Of a stretch of 18,400 nucleotides of DNA, positions 1 through 7,921 are shown piece by piece. Source of the DNA: an uncultured Bacteroidota bacterium (GTDB taxonomy: Bacteria > Bacteroidota > Bacteroidia > Flavobacteriales > Flavobacteriaceae); contig CAIJFC010000206.1 in the NCBI GenBank assembly GCA_903819815.1, positions 1-18,400 of the forward strand, written 5' to 3'. The position numbers and the translations under genes are program-made. Every line of letters begins with the position of its first letter. Positions within the stretch are counted from its first letter, which is position 1. The notes beneath the pieces were generated by a model. The model was given only the letters and a program-made list of their open reading frames with translations, did not search any database and had not been told where the DNA came from.

Positions 1-258
1 AAAGAAAAGCAACAATAATAAATAAAATAATATCATAAACGAACTGTCTTTGCTCAATCCGTTCTTTTTAATGATAAAATTACCAGTGAAAAAACAAGCG
101 AAAATTGTAATGAACAAAATCGTTTTTTTAGCCATCAAACCAAATGAGAAAACGGTTCCAACTTGATGAAATTGAGTAGTTAAAAAGAAAAATAATAGCA
201 TTAAAAAAACAAATGCAAAATTTATTGGTGTTGATTTCTTAAAAAGACTTGTAATCAT
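1..258 (-). CDS. DUF6427-like integral membrane protein, N-terminal part (cut by left edge)
   Basis: The reading frame is open from the ATG at 256-258 to the left edge, giving 86 residues without a stop; the 3' end is outside the window. The visible part starts MITSLFKKSTPINF and is very hydrophobic. I see membrane segments at about residues 12-29, 41-56 and 69-86, joined by short polar loops. The start and pattern resemble the multi-spanning DUF6427 family of Flavobacteriia, sometimes labelled beta-carotene monooxygenase in databases without good reason; this match is from memory. It diverges from the DUF6341-like gene, and a -7 box on its own strand lies at 279-286, which fits this start. 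No function can be read from the sequence. Confidence 0.7.
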   Translation of the reverse strand, partial: MITSLFKKSTPINFAFVFLMLLFFFLTTQFHQVGTVFSFGLMAKKTILFITIFACFFTGNFIIKKNGLSKDSSFMILFYLLLLLFF

Positions 259-278
259 AAGGATATTTTATACTTTTG
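249..278 (+). promoter_or_regulatory. Bacteroidetes-type promoter for the DUF6341-like gene
   Basis: TTG at 249-251 (-33 element) is followed after 19 bases by TACTTTTG at 271-278, an exact TAnnTTTG -7 element. This matches the known Flavobacterium consensus, TTG then 17-23 bases then TAnnTTTG. Transcription would begin near 285, about 20 bases before the ATG at 307. It is the only promoter in the window with both elements at the right spacing. The -33 part lies inside the first codons of the divergent gene. Confidence 0.65.
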
Positions 279-286
279 CAAATGTA
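279..286 (-). promoter_or_regulatory. -7 element for the DUF6427-like gene
   Basis: Read on the minus strand this is TACATTTG, an exact TAnnTTTG. It directly abuts the plus-strand -7 box (271-278), so the two boxes stand back to back as a near-palindrome. I see no clear -33 TTG at 17-23 bases. Transcription would start near 272, leaving a leader of about 14 bases before the ATG at 258. Confidence 0.5.
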
Positions 287-306
287 AATATAATACTTGA
301 ACTAAG

Positions 307-537
307 ATGAAAGCATTTTTTGAAGGAATACAATGGTTATTTGAAAACTTTTTTTTCATTCCACAAAATTATTTAAGAGAATTAGAATTAGAAAATTGGT
401 TTGCAGCCAATATTATCAATTGGGGTTTCGTGTTTATTTGCCTAGCCGCAATGATTTATTGGATAAAACAATTGCAATTACACAAAGCCAACAACGAAGA
501 AAATCAAGATACTACGGCTCATTCTTTCTTTAATTAA
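307..537 (+). CDS. DUF6341-like small membrane protein
   Basis: This 76-residue protein is the only plus-strand gene I accept. Residues 1-34 are amphipathic and aromatic-rich (FFEGIQWLFENFFFIPQNY), residues about 35-56 form one membrane helix, and the tail is short, charged and glutamine/asparagine-rich. Length and sequence resemble the DUF6341 family of Flavobacteriia, often found beside a DUF6427 protein and purD and sometimes misnamed uracil phosphoribosyltransferase; this is from memory. No catalytic motif is present and the function is unknown. A good promoter lies just upstream. Its TAA stop at 535-537 overlaps the stop codon of convergent purD. Divergent placement beside another membrane protein of the same restricted lineage suggests a functional pair, which is inference. 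Confidence 0.78.
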   Translation: MKAFFEGIQWLFENFFFIPQNYLRELELENWFAANIINWGFVFICLAAMIYWIKQLQLHKANNEENQDTTAHSFFN

Positions 538-1805
538 AGGTCGAAACCGATATCTTTTCTATAATACATCGTATCGAAATCTAGTTTTTCTATGTTTTGA
601 TACGATTTTTTTATGGCTTCTTCAAAATTATCCCCTAACGAAGTCACTGCCAAAACCCTTCCGCCGTTCGTAATAATGGTCTCGTTATCTTTCTTTGTTC
701 CTGCGTGAAAAACGATAGAATCGGTAACGTTTTCTATTCCTGATATCACTTTCCCATTTACATATTCTTCCGGATATCCTCCAGAAACTACCATAATAGT
801 TGCTGCGCTTTTATCGGTTACCTCCAAATTGATTTCGTTCAGTTTTTCATTGGCAACCGCCTGAAACAATTCTACTAAATCCGATTGCAACCTTGGAATT
901 ACCACTTCCGTTTCGGGATCACCCATTCTTACATTGTATTCAATTACAATTGGCTCCCCTTTCACGTTAATTAATCCTATAAAAACAAAGCCTTTGTATT
1001 GAATATTGTCTTTTTTTAAACCTTCAATAGTCGGTTTTACAATTCGATTTTCGATTTTTTCTAGTAAAATAGCGTCTGCAAAAGGAACTGGTGATACGGC
1101 TCCCATACCGCCGGTATTTAATCCGGTATCGCCTTCCCCAATTCGTTTATAATCTTTTGCTGTGGGTAAAATTTTATAGTTTACGCCATCCGTTAATACA
1201 AAACAGCTTAATTCTATACCGTCTAAAAATTCTTCAATTACTACTTTTGAACTTGCCTCGCCAAATTTTGCATCCACTAGCATGTTTCTCAATTCCTGTT
1301 TGGCTTCAGCTAAATCATTAATAATCAAAACGCCTTTTCCGGCGGCTAATCCATCTGCTTTCAGTACGTAGGGCGGTTGAAGTGTCTCTAAAAACACACA
1401 CCCTTTTTCCGCGGTTTCCTTTGTAAAACTGTCGTAACCGGCTGTAGGAATATTGTGTTTTACAAGAAATTTTTTGGCAAATTCTTTACTTCCTTCCAGT
1501 TGCGCCCCTTTTTTAGAAGGTCCAATAACGGGAATGTGTTTTAAATCGGAATCGTTTTGAAAAAAATCGAAAATCCCTTTTACCAATGGATCTTCAGGGC
1601 CTACCACAACCATTTCTACTTGTTCGCTCAGGGCAAATGATTTAATCGCTTCGAAATCGGTGATTTTTAAGTTCACATTGAAAGCAATGCTTCCTGTTCC
1701 AGCGTTTCCAGGTGCTACAAATAATTTCGTGCACTTATTGCTTTGAAGCATTTTCCATGCTAGTGCATGCTCTCTTCCTCCTGAACCTAGTAATAAAATA
1801 GTCAT
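534..1805 (-). CDS. purD: Phosphoribosylamine--glycine ligase (GAR synthetase)
   Basis: PurD joins glycine to 5-phosphoribosylamine using ATP, the second step of de novo purine synthesis, in the cytoplasm. With the ATG at 1803-1805 the protein is 423 residues, normal for the family, and begins MTILLLGSGGREHALAWK. Further hallmarks are KADGLAAGKG (about 149-158, ATP-grasp), NTGGMGAVSP (230-239) and EYNVRMGDPETE (289-300, metal and ATP binding). A longer in-frame start at 1871 would add 22 residues ahead of the conserved N-terminus. I reject it because a -7 promoter box at 1829-1836 lies inside that extension. The gene is a housekeeping flank of the polysaccharide locus and not part of the pathway. 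Its stop overlaps that of the convergent DUF6341-like gene. Confidence 0.97.
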   Translation of the reverse strand: MTILLLGSGGREHALAWKMLQSNKCTKLFVAPGNAGTGSIAFNVNLKITDFEAIKSFALSEQVEMVVVGPEDPLVKGIFDFFQNDSDLKHIPVIGPSKKGAQLEGSKEFAKKFLVKHNIPTAGYDSFTKETAEKGCVFLETLQPPYVLKADGLAAGKGVLIINDLAEAKQELRNMLVDAKFGEASSKVVIEEFLDGIELSCFVLTDGVNYKILPTAKDYKRIGEGDTGLNTGGMGAVSPVPFADAILLEKIENRIVKPTIEGLKKDNIQYKGFVFIGLINVKGEPIVIEYNVRMGDPETEVVIPRLQSDLVELFQAVANEKLNEINLEVTDKSAATIMVVSGGYPEEYVNGKVISGIENVTDSIVFHAGTKKDNETIITNGGRVLAVTSLGDNFEEAIKKSYQNIEKLDFDTMYYRKDIGFDL

Positions 1806-1828
1806 TTTGTTGTGATTGTTGTGTGGTG

Positions 1829-1836
1829 CAAAAATA
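1829..1836 (-). promoter_or_regulatory. -7 element of the purD promoter
   Basis: The minus strand reads TATTTTTG, an exact TAnnTTTG. It sits 24 bases before the ATG at 1805, giving a predicted leader of roughly 15-20 bases. No TTG is visible at the usual -33 position. It supports the shorter purD start and suggests purD is transcribed separately from the polysaccharide genes. Confidence 0.5.
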
Positions 1837-1931
1837 AATTCTTTTGAGTTTAAATTGGCATTAAAACTCAAAAAAATACAGAGGAATCAAATTAATTTTT
1901 TAAACTAGATGAAATTTAAAAAAATAAAGGT

Positions 1932-3299
1932 TTAATAGGCCTTTTTTTCTCCTTTAATGATATTGATAACTGTTTGGATAATAATTTTAATATCTAATAT
2001 TAGGGACCAGTTATCAATGTAGAAAACGTCAAATTTAATTCGGTTGATCATGTCGTCATCCGATTCTATTTCACCTCTAAATCCTTTTACTTGAGCTAAT
2101 CCTGTGATTCCTGGTTTTACATAATGGCGCACCATGTATTTTTTTATTTTATTTCCGTATGATTTATTTTGGGACCATAGGTGCGGTCTTGGTCCAACAA
2201 CCGACATGTCGCCAAACAACACGTTAATAAATTGTGGCAACTCGTCCATACTGGTTTTTCTCATAAATTTTCCAGTTTTCGTAACTCTTGGGTCATTTTT
2301 TGAGGCTTCAGATTCGGTATCTTCATTTAATTTCATCGAACGAAACTTGTAACAAAAAAATTCGTATTCTTCTAATCCTGGTCTGCCTTGCTTAAAAAAT
2401 ACAGGCCCTTTTGATTCTAATTTGATTAAAATTGTCAAGATTGGTACTATCCAAGAAAGCAGAAATACAATTACCAATAATGAAAATACTATATCGAAGG
2501 TTCTTTTAATGGTTTTGATTGAGGGTTCGTGCAAAATGGTTTTTTGCATAGTTAAAACCGGGAACATTTCTAAATAATTTATCTTTAAATTCTTAGAAAA
2601 GATCTCTTTAGATCCAGGAATAAATTTAATGTTTATTTTATTTGAATCGGCAAATTCAACCATGTTAATGGTTTGATCATTTGTCATTTCTTCTAATGAA
2701 CTGTATATTTCGTCGACTTTATTATTAAGCACGAATGTTTTTAATTCTTCTAAATTTCCTGAAACTTCTGGTGATTTGCTTTTATTTGAAAAATAACCCA
2801 AAAATCGGTAGCCATAATCAATTCTGTCCTCGAAAAGTTTTTTTAAGCGAACCGATTCTTCGGTATGGCCAATAATAACAACGTTTCTATAATTACTTCC
2901 AGTGATTATTCTGTATTTTTTTAAATAATAGAACAACAAGAATTTAAATATTGTAACTAAAGTTGTGCAAAAAATTATATAAAGTAAAACCGCATTTTCA
3001 TTAAAAACAACTTCCTGCATAAAAGGGTAATAGGCAATTATAAGTAGGGAAAATAATGAACATTGTTTTAAAATCTTTGTGATAATTTCAACGGGGGTTG
3101 TAAATCTGAAGACTTCATAAAATTTAATTAGAAAGGCAATTACAGACCAAGAAATTAGTAAATATCCAATGTGATTGTTTAGTTTTACAACCAATCCTTC
3201 AAAAAAATAAATTCCCAAAACAGCTATTACTAATAAGTCAAATATGGAGCTTATTGGTCTAATATATTTTGAATATCTACTTGATTGAGCTGATGTCAT
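1932..3299 (-). CDS. Undecaprenyl-phosphate sugar-phosphate transferase (initiating, WcaJ/WbaP type)
   Basis: This enzyme moves a sugar 1-phosphate from a nucleotide sugar to undecaprenyl phosphate and so starts each repeat unit at the inner face of the cytoplasmic membrane. The 455 residues follow the classic polyisoprenyl-phosphate transferase layout: about four membrane helices (16-125), a nucleotide-binding-like middle domain (about 135-245), another helix (268-292), then the catalytic bacterial sugar transferase domain. Motifs in that domain are KRTFDI (265-270), GPVFFKQGR (298-306), KFRSM (318-322), DELPQ (352-356), VGPRPHL (368-374), KPGITGLAQV (395-404) and YIDNWS (427-432). The sugar could be glucose, galactose or a related hexose; the sequence does not decide. 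One base separates its ATG from the stop of the upstream gene (TAAAATG), so the two are probably co-translated. It is the last gene of the polysaccharide block. Confidence 0.95.
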   Translation of the reverse strand: MTSAQSSRYSKYIRPISSIFDLLVIAVLGIYFFEGLVVKLNNHIGYLLISWSVIAFLIKFYEVFRFTTPVEIITKILKQCSLFSLLIIAYYPFMQEVVFNENAVLLYIIFCTTLVTIFKFLLFYYLKKYRIITGSNYRNVVIIGHTEESVRLKKLFEDRIDYGYRFLGYFSNKSKSPEVSGNLEELKTFVLNNKVDEIYSSLEEMTNDQTINMVEFADSNKINIKFIPGSKEIFSKNLKINYLEMFPVLTMQKTILHEPSIKTIKRTFDIVFSLLVIVFLLSWIVPILTILIKLESKGPVFFKQGRPGLEEYEFFCYKFRSMKLNEDTESEASKNDPRVTKTGKFMRKTSMDELPQFINVLFGDMSVVGPRPHLWSQNKSYGNKIKKYMVRHYVKPGITGLAQVKGFRGEIESDDDMINRIKFDVFYIDNWSLILDIKIIIQTVINIIKGEKKAY

Positions 3300-3300
3300 T

Positions 3301-4284
3301 TTATTTTATGTATCCAGTAAAATCTTTGTGTTCCTCTTTTAAAAGCTCTTCTTTGGATAGTGATTTGAAATAATCATAAGTAATTTTCATTCCTTCTTCT
3401 CTAGAAACTTTTGCCTCCCATCCTAAAATATTTTTTGCTTTAGTGGTATCGGGTTGGCGTTGTAAAGGGTCGTTAATTGGAAGTGGTTGATAAACTACCT
3501 TCTGATTGGTCCCTGTTAATTTAATGATTTCATCTGCAAAATCTTTGATTGTAATTTCATCTGGGTTTCCAATGTTTACTGGGTAAACATAATCGGAATG
3601 AAGCAGTCTGAAAATTCCCTCTACTTGATCGTCTACGTAACAAAAAGAACGTGTTTGCATTCCATCACCAAAAATAGTTAAATCTTCTCCCCTAAGCGCT
3701 TGACCAATAAATGCTGGAATAACTCTACCGTCATTCAGTCGCATTCTTGGGCCATAGGTGTTAAAAATTCTCACTATTCTGGTTTCCACGCCATGAAAAG
3801 TATGGTAGGCCATTGTGATCGATTCTTGAAAACGTTTTGCTTCGTCATAAACACCTCGTGGTCCTATGGTATTTACATTTCCATAGTATTCTTCTGTTTG
3901 TGGATGTACTAATGGATCTCCGTATACTTCCGAAGTAGAAGCGATTAGAATTCTAGCGTTTTTAACACGCGCTAAACCCAAAAGATTGTGGGTTCCTAAG
4001 GACCCTACTTTTAAAGTTTGAATTGGGATTTTTAAATAATCTATTGGACTTGCTGGAGATGCGAAATGTAAAATATAATGTAAATCTCCTGGAATATGAA
4101 CAAATTTAGTGATATCGTGGTGGTAAAATTCAAAATGTTCGAGTTTAAAAAGGTGTTCAATGTTTCTTAAATCTCCCGTAATTAAGTTGTCCATTCCGAT
4201 AACATGGTACCCTTCTTTTATAAAACGATCACATAGGTGGGAGCCTAAAAACCCTGCGGCTCCGGTAATTAAAATTCTTTTCAT
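3301..4284 (-). CDS. UDP-glucuronate decarboxylase (UDP-xylose synthase), extended SDR family
   Basis: The family converts UDP-glucuronate to UDP-xylose using bound NAD in the cytoplasm. The 327-residue protein shows the NAD-binding GAAGFLGS (8-15), the catalytic STSEVYGDP stretch (116-124), the YDEAK motif with Tyr146 and Lys150, FNTYGPRM (174-181), and the C-terminal substrate-binding run QRQPDTTKAKNILGW (275-289). The phrase SEVYGDP with HPQTEEYYGNVN is typical of UXS rather than of dTDP-glucose 4,6-dehydratase (RfbB) or a 4-epimerase, so it does not replace the absent rfbB. UDP-glucuronate must come from a UDP-glucose dehydrogenase outside the window. It sits 1 base ahead of the initiating transferase and 65 bases after the WaaL-like gene. 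The true product in this locus remains inference. Confidence 0.93.
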   Translation of the reverse strand: MKRILITGAAGFLGSHLCDRFIKEGYHVIGMDNLITGDLRNIEHLFKLEHFEFYHHDITKFVHIPGDLHYILHFASPASPIDYLKIPIQTLKVGSLGTHNLLGLARVKNARILIASTSEVYGDPLVHPQTEEYYGNVNTIGPRGVYDEAKRFQESITMAYHTFHGVETRIVRIFNTYGPRMRLNDGRVIPAFIGQALRGEDLTIFGDGMQTRSFCYVDDQVEGIFRLLHSDYVYPVNIGNPDEITIKDFADEIIKLTGTNQKVVYQPLPINDPLQRQPDTTKAKNILGWEAKVSREEGMKITYDYFKSLSKEELLKEEHKDFTGYIK

Positions 4285-4349
4285 ATTTGGATGCGATTTC
4301 GTTTTACTTAAATATTGTGTTTAAACGTTAAAATCATTATAATATTATA

Positions 4350-5681
4350 TTAAATAGCAATTGTTTTTTCAGATTTTATTTTAATGTTTAATACACAATA
4401 CATTACGATAAAAAAAGTAACTCCTCTTTGTCTCCAAAGAAACGATTCAGTAATAAACAGGGAAATCATTAATACTGAAAATGCAATATGAAAGTAGTTT
4501 TTTGAACCGATTGCATTTCTAATTGACAGCGTCAACATAATTAATAATAATAAGAATCCAAATACCCCCAATTCAGAAAATACTTGAATGTACTGGTTAT
4601 GGAAATTCATTTTTTGATATCCCTCATTATTTTCATCCCCTAAAAAAAGATGGTATTGAACTCCTTTTTCTTCGATTTTAGAGCACGAAGCGTCTAGCCC
4701 AAATCCTTTCCAAAAAATGGCTTCTTCGTAAAGAAGTTCGGTGAAAATTCTGAATTGGTATACCCTAAAAGCGGTGCCCGGGAAAAAATCATTTGGATTG
4801 AAAGTCTCGTTGGTCCAAGCTTGTTTAATGCTTACATTATATACTTTTCCTGATCCTTTGCTAATTACGTCGTTAACGCTACTGTCGGTCATTATGGTTT
4901 CGTATTCTTGCTTGAAACGCTCTTTTACTTTTCCAATAAATGGAAGCGAGGTCAATACAACCAAGAATAAAATTAAATTTCTTAATCGTAATTTTTTTGC
5001 AGATTTAGAAAAAAACAAATAGTAGAACCCTAAAAGCCCAATGAAAACAACCACAATGTTTTTAGATGATAATAAAAATACCATCAAAAACAATATGGCT
5101 AAAGCCAATTTGTCGAACCTTGTTTTTATTGGTTTGACCAAAAAATGAAAAAATGAAACAGCCATATAAACCGATACGTGAATGGCGTTTACATCTTTAG
5201 TGACTAATTCATGATAAAAGAATACGGATGTGTCTTGGGAAACAAAGAATCGAATTGTCGCTTTTATTAGATAAAAAAAGGAAAATACAACCATTCCATA
5301 ACTAAATCCTTTTGTGATTTTCTGTTTTTCTGATTCCGAAAAAGTGCGTAATATCAGAAAACAAATTGGAAATAACAGAAGTGGTAATTCTTTATATATT
5401 GCGCTTATTGTCCTGTCTTTATCAATTGACCAAGTAAACGATAGCAGCATTAAAACATACAAAGCTATTGGAAAAATTAAATAATTATCAAAATGAAGGT
5501 GCTCTTTTTTAAAGTTAATAAGGGAAATAATTATTAACAAAGCAAGTGAAATGCTATTGAAAGCGTACCCTAATGGAATACACAATAATGTCAACAAAAC
5601 AAATAATAACGACGGATGACTGTTATATTCCTGCTTTAGATTTTGATAGACATTCTTCGAAAAGTTGAAGATATTCTCCAT
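4350..5681 (-). CDS. O-antigen ligase/polymerase family membrane protein (WaaL/Wzy-like), copy 2
   Basis: Proteins of this family either polymerise repeat units on undecaprenyl diphosphate (Wzy) or ligate the chain to lipid A-core (WaaL), working at the periplasmic face. The 443-residue sequence has about ten to twelve hydrophobic segments and one large loop at about 250-360. The loop ends with His361-Asn362, nine residues, then Gly372-Val-Phe-Gly375, an exact fit to the H[NSQ]x9Gxx[GTY] signature described for O-antigen ligases. The ATG at 5681 lies inside the 3' end of the upstream glycosyltransferase gene, a 59-base overlap. Later TTG codons (from codon 29) would cut into the first membrane helix, so I keep the ATG. 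The large loop and the position next to the initiating transferase would suit a ligase, but polymerase is equally possible. Confidence 0.87.
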   Translation of the reverse strand: MENIFNFSKNVYQNLKQEYNSHPSLLFVLLTLLCIPLGYAFNSISLALLIIISLINFKKEHLHFDNYLIFPIALYVLMLLSFTWSIDKDRTISAIYKELPLLLFPICFLILRTFSESEKQKITKGFSYGMVVFSFFYLIKATIRFFVSQDTSVFFYHELVTKDVNAIHVSVYMAVSFFHFLVKPIKTRFDKLALAILFLMVFLLSSKNIVVVFIGLLGFYYLFFSKSAKKLRLRNLILFLVVLTSLPFIGKVKERFKQEYETIMTDSSVNDVISKGSGKVYNVSIKQAWTNETFNPNDFFPGTAFRVYQFRIFTELLYEEAIFWKGFGLDASCSKIEEKGVQYHLFLGDENNEGYQKMNFHNQYIQVFSELGVFGFLLLLIMLTLSIRNAIGSKNYFHIAFSVLMISLFITESFLWRQRGVTFFIVMYCVLNIKIKSEKTIAI

Positions 5682-6729
5682 TTATTTTATCCCAATTAAA
5701 TTCATTTTCAATCGCGTCAAAGTTGTTTTGAACTAATTGCAAGTTATCATTTTTTTTGATTGTATCTAAAATATTTTTTACCTCAGCAGGATTGGAAAAA
5801 TAATAGCCATTTTCTTTTAGAATTGTTTTATTAAAATGGTTGTCGTGAGCAATAATAAATGCGTTAGACGCCATGGCTTCAAGCAAAGAGGGATTAGTGC
5901 CACCAACAGAATGTCCGTGGAAGTAAAAATTAGAAAAATATCTTAAATTATTTAGTTTTTTGATGTCAAATTCAGTGCCTATAAATCGTATTAGGTTAAA
6001 AGATTTGAATTTATTTTTTAAATATTCACCGTATTTAGTTTTGTGATTTCCTAGAACTAAAACGGTGGTTTCATGTCCGGCCAATACAATTCCGTCAAGA
6101 ATAGTTTCAATATTATTTTCTGGTTCAAAACGAGCCATAATCATATTATAATTGTGTTTTTCGACATTATATTCTTTCAATATATCTTCGTTTGGCGATT
6201 TGAAAACCTTTGCTCCATAAGCAATATAAGTTGAAGAAACGCTGTATTTACTATCAATATATTTTTGAATTCCTAAGGAATCCGATATTAAAAAATCGCT
6301 GCTTTTTACTGCTAATCTTTCAGCAAATCTCAAGAATTGTTGAACGGGTTTAGAATATTTAGAACGCTTCCACTCTAATCCATCCATATTAGTTATAATA
6401 ATTGGTTTTTTTGGAAGTAAGAAAAACCAAATGGAATTACTAGTATAACCCAATTGCAAAATAATATCGAAATTTCGTTTTCGAGAATCCATTATGCAAT
6501 TATAATCGTAAATAAACTGACCAAAAGTGCCTAATTTATATTCAGGATCGTATTGATGAATTAGGTTAACACCATTAAATGTTTTTTCCTGATAAAGATG
6601 GTCGTGGGAATTATAAACATAAACGTCGTGTCCTTTCTCTGCAAGAAATACGGAGAAAAATTCAGCAAATTGCTCAAATCCCGAGTAATGATTTGGAATT
6701 CCACGCGTTCCTAAAATAGCTATTTTCAT
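5623..6729 (-). CDS. Glycosyltransferase with DUF1972-type N-terminus (GT4; rhamnosyltransferase-like)
   Basis: This 368-residue cytoplasmic enzyme has two Rossmann halves of GT-B type. The start is the DUF1972 signature: ILGTRGIPNHYSGFEQ (5-20), then MDGLEWKRSKY (115-125). The C-terminal half has ARFEPENNIE (199-208) and GGTNPSLLEAMA (276-287), the nucleotide-sugar-binding region of family GT4. Known relatives with this N-terminus include streptococcal beta-1,4-rhamnosyltransferases (Cps2F/WchF type), which fits the rhamnose genes in this locus. Donor and linkage are still inference. The family may use a nucleotide sugar such as dTDP-rhamnose to add a middle sugar of the repeat unit. Its last 59 bases are shared with the start of the next gene in another frame. 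A 9-base tandem duplication lies in the 63-base leader upstream. Confidence 0.92.
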   Translation of the reverse strand: MKIAILGTRGIPNHYSGFEQFAEFFSVFLAEKGHDVYVYNSHDHLYQEKTFNGVNLIHQYDPEYKLGTFGQFIYDYNCIMDSRKRNFDIILQLGYTSNSIWFFLLPKKPIIITNMDGLEWKRSKYSKPVQQFLRFAERLAVKSSDFLISDSLGIQKYIDSKYSVSSTYIAYGAKVFKSPNEDILKEYNVEKHNYNMIMARFEPENNIETILDGIVLAGHETTVLVLGNHKTKYGEYLKNKFKSFNLIRFIGTEFDIKKLNNLRYFSNFYFHGHSVGGTNPSLLEAMASNAFIIAHDNHFNKTILKENGYYFSNPAEVKNILDTIKKNDNLQLVQNNFDAIENEFNWDKINGEYLQLFEECLSKSKAGI

Positions 6730-6757
6730 TAATTAATTAGAATCAGTTGGCTAAAAT

Positions 6758-6775
6758 AAGGAATTTAAGGAATTT
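6758..6775. repeat. 9-base tandem duplication in the leader of the DUF1972-type glycosyltransferase gene
   Basis: aaggaattt occurs twice head to tail (6758-6766 and 6767-6775), followed by two more matching bases. It lies in the 63-base gap between the GT4 stop and the DUF1972-type start. It is probably a recent slippage product, and no function is evident. Confidence 0.6.
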
Positions 6776-6792
6776 AACTGCTTTTCGACAGA

Positions 6793-7908
6793 TTAATTAA
6801 TGGTTGTATTTAGTATTTTTTGATAGGCTTTGTAGGTTTCTTCAGCTGTTTTTTCCCAAGTGTAGTTGTCTAAAATCTTTTGTTTTAGTTTTGGATTTAC
6901 AGGCATAGAAAAAGCTTCGTCAATAGCTTTTTTTATTGAGGTAACGTCGTCTGGTTCACAATAAAAGGCATCATCTTCAAAATAATCGTAGGTATCGCCT
7001 TTTTTGGTCACCACAATATTACAGCCCATTACCGCTGCCTCAAGCGAGGATAGTCCGGGAGTTTCCATCCAACTTACTAAAGCGTGTACTTTGGCCACTT
7101 TATACAATTCTCTTAAATCGTCGTGAGGAATTGCGCCTAAAAAAACAACATTATTGCCTGCTTCTTGATGAACTTTATAGACGTATTTTTTCTGGTTATT
7201 AGACTCTTTTCCTACTAAAACCAACTTGTAATTTGTTCCTTTTACGGCTCTAACTAAGTTTAAGGTTTCTTTTCTTCCTTCAATTCTTGCGGCGCAAAGG
7301 ATGCAGTCTTGGTATTGTGAAAATTGGTTGGATTTGTTGTTATCCTCATCAGAAAAAATAGATTTATCTATTGCGTTTGGAATATCTGAAAAAATGTAGT
7401 TTTTTAGTTTGAATTCAGCAGCAACTCGATTCATTTCAGAAACCGAATTCGGTAAAAAAATTGCGGTGTTATCTACAATTTCTTTCATTAAACCATAATA
7501 GCCTTTATAAAGCATTTTGAAAACTCCTTTGTGAAATCGGTTTTCATAATATTGTTTAATTACCACTTTTATATAGGCAATTTGGTATGATGAAAGCACA
7601 TTAGCAATTTTTTGGAATAACCCACCGCGGGCTTTTCTTTCAAATTCGGTATAAAGTCCATAAATAGTAGAGAGTGCAATTTTCTTGTTTTGCTTTTTTG
7701 CATTTATCATTTGTAAATAAATGTCCTGAGGCTCCATTAAATTAAACAAATGAACTAAATCATATTTAGATAAATCGAGTTCAAATTCTAAGGAAACATC
7801 AACCTCAACCCCTAATTTTTCAAGGTGTTCTTTCGTTTTCAACAATTGTATCATGTCTCCCCCTGGAGCATCAAATAAATTGGTTCTTGTTTGAAAAAGC
7901 ACTTTCAT
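6793..7908 (-). CDS. Glycosyltransferase family 4
   Basis: This 371-residue GT-B enzyme probably extends the lipid-linked repeat unit at the inner membrane face. The N-terminal half has a glycine motif, APGGDMIQLLKTKEHLEKLG (14-33), typical of acceptor-side loops in GT4 enzymes. The C-terminal half begins at CAARIEGRKE (205-214) and contains SWMETPGLSSLEAAVMG (279-295), with the EX7E pair Glu282 and Glu290. No signal peptide or membrane segment is obvious. Donor and linkage cannot be read from the sequence. It lies 13 bases after the first Wzy/WaaL-like gene and is almost certainly co-transcribed with it. Confidence 0.9.
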   Translation of the reverse strand: MKVLFQTRTNLFDAPGGDMIQLLKTKEHLEKLGVEVDVSLEFELDLSKYDLVHLFNLMEPQDIYLQMINAKKQNKKIALSTIYGLYTEFERKARGGLFQKIANVLSSYQIAYIKVVIKQYYENRFHKGVFKMLYKGYYGLMKEIVDNTAIFLPNSVSEMNRVAAEFKLKNYIFSDIPNAIDKSIFSDEDNNKSNQFSQYQDCILCAARIEGRKETLNLVRAVKGTNYKLVLVGKESNNQKKYVYKVHQEAGNNVVFLGAIPHDDLRELYKVAKVHALVSWMETPGLSSLEAAVMGCNIVVTKKGDTYDYFEDDAFYCEPDDVTSIKKAIDEAFSMPVNPKLKQKILDNYTWEKTAEETYKAYQKILNTTIN

Positions 7909-7921
7909 ATTTACTGGAAAA

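Noticed and set aside
1091..1321. Plus-strand open frame inside purD
   Set aside because: It lies fully antisense to a conserved enzyme, with no promoter or recognisable motif.
1896..1923. Hairpin TTTTTTAAA / TTTAAAAAA after the initiating transferase gene as a terminator
   Set aside because: The stem is entirely A-T, the loop is 10 bases and no clear T run follows on the minus strand; it is too weak to call.
3301..4284. Possibility that this SDR enzyme is the missing rfbB
   Set aside because: The SEVYGDP, HPQTEEYYGNVN and QRQPDTTKAKNILGW patterns are those of UDP-glucuronate decarboxylase; RfbB signature residues are not present.
4338..4349. TATAATATTATA palindrome just after the WaaL-like stop
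   Set aside because: It is purely A-T and 12 bases long, expected by chance in such DNA; no T run and no promoter consensus is seen in this gap.
4741..5022. 93-codon plus-strand open frame within the WaaL-like gene
   Set aside because: It is a shadow of a membrane-protein gene in AT-rich DNA, without family features.
6758..6775. 9-base duplication as an insertion-sequence target site
   Set aside because: The two copies are directly adjacent with nothing between them, and no transposase or inverted ends are nearby.
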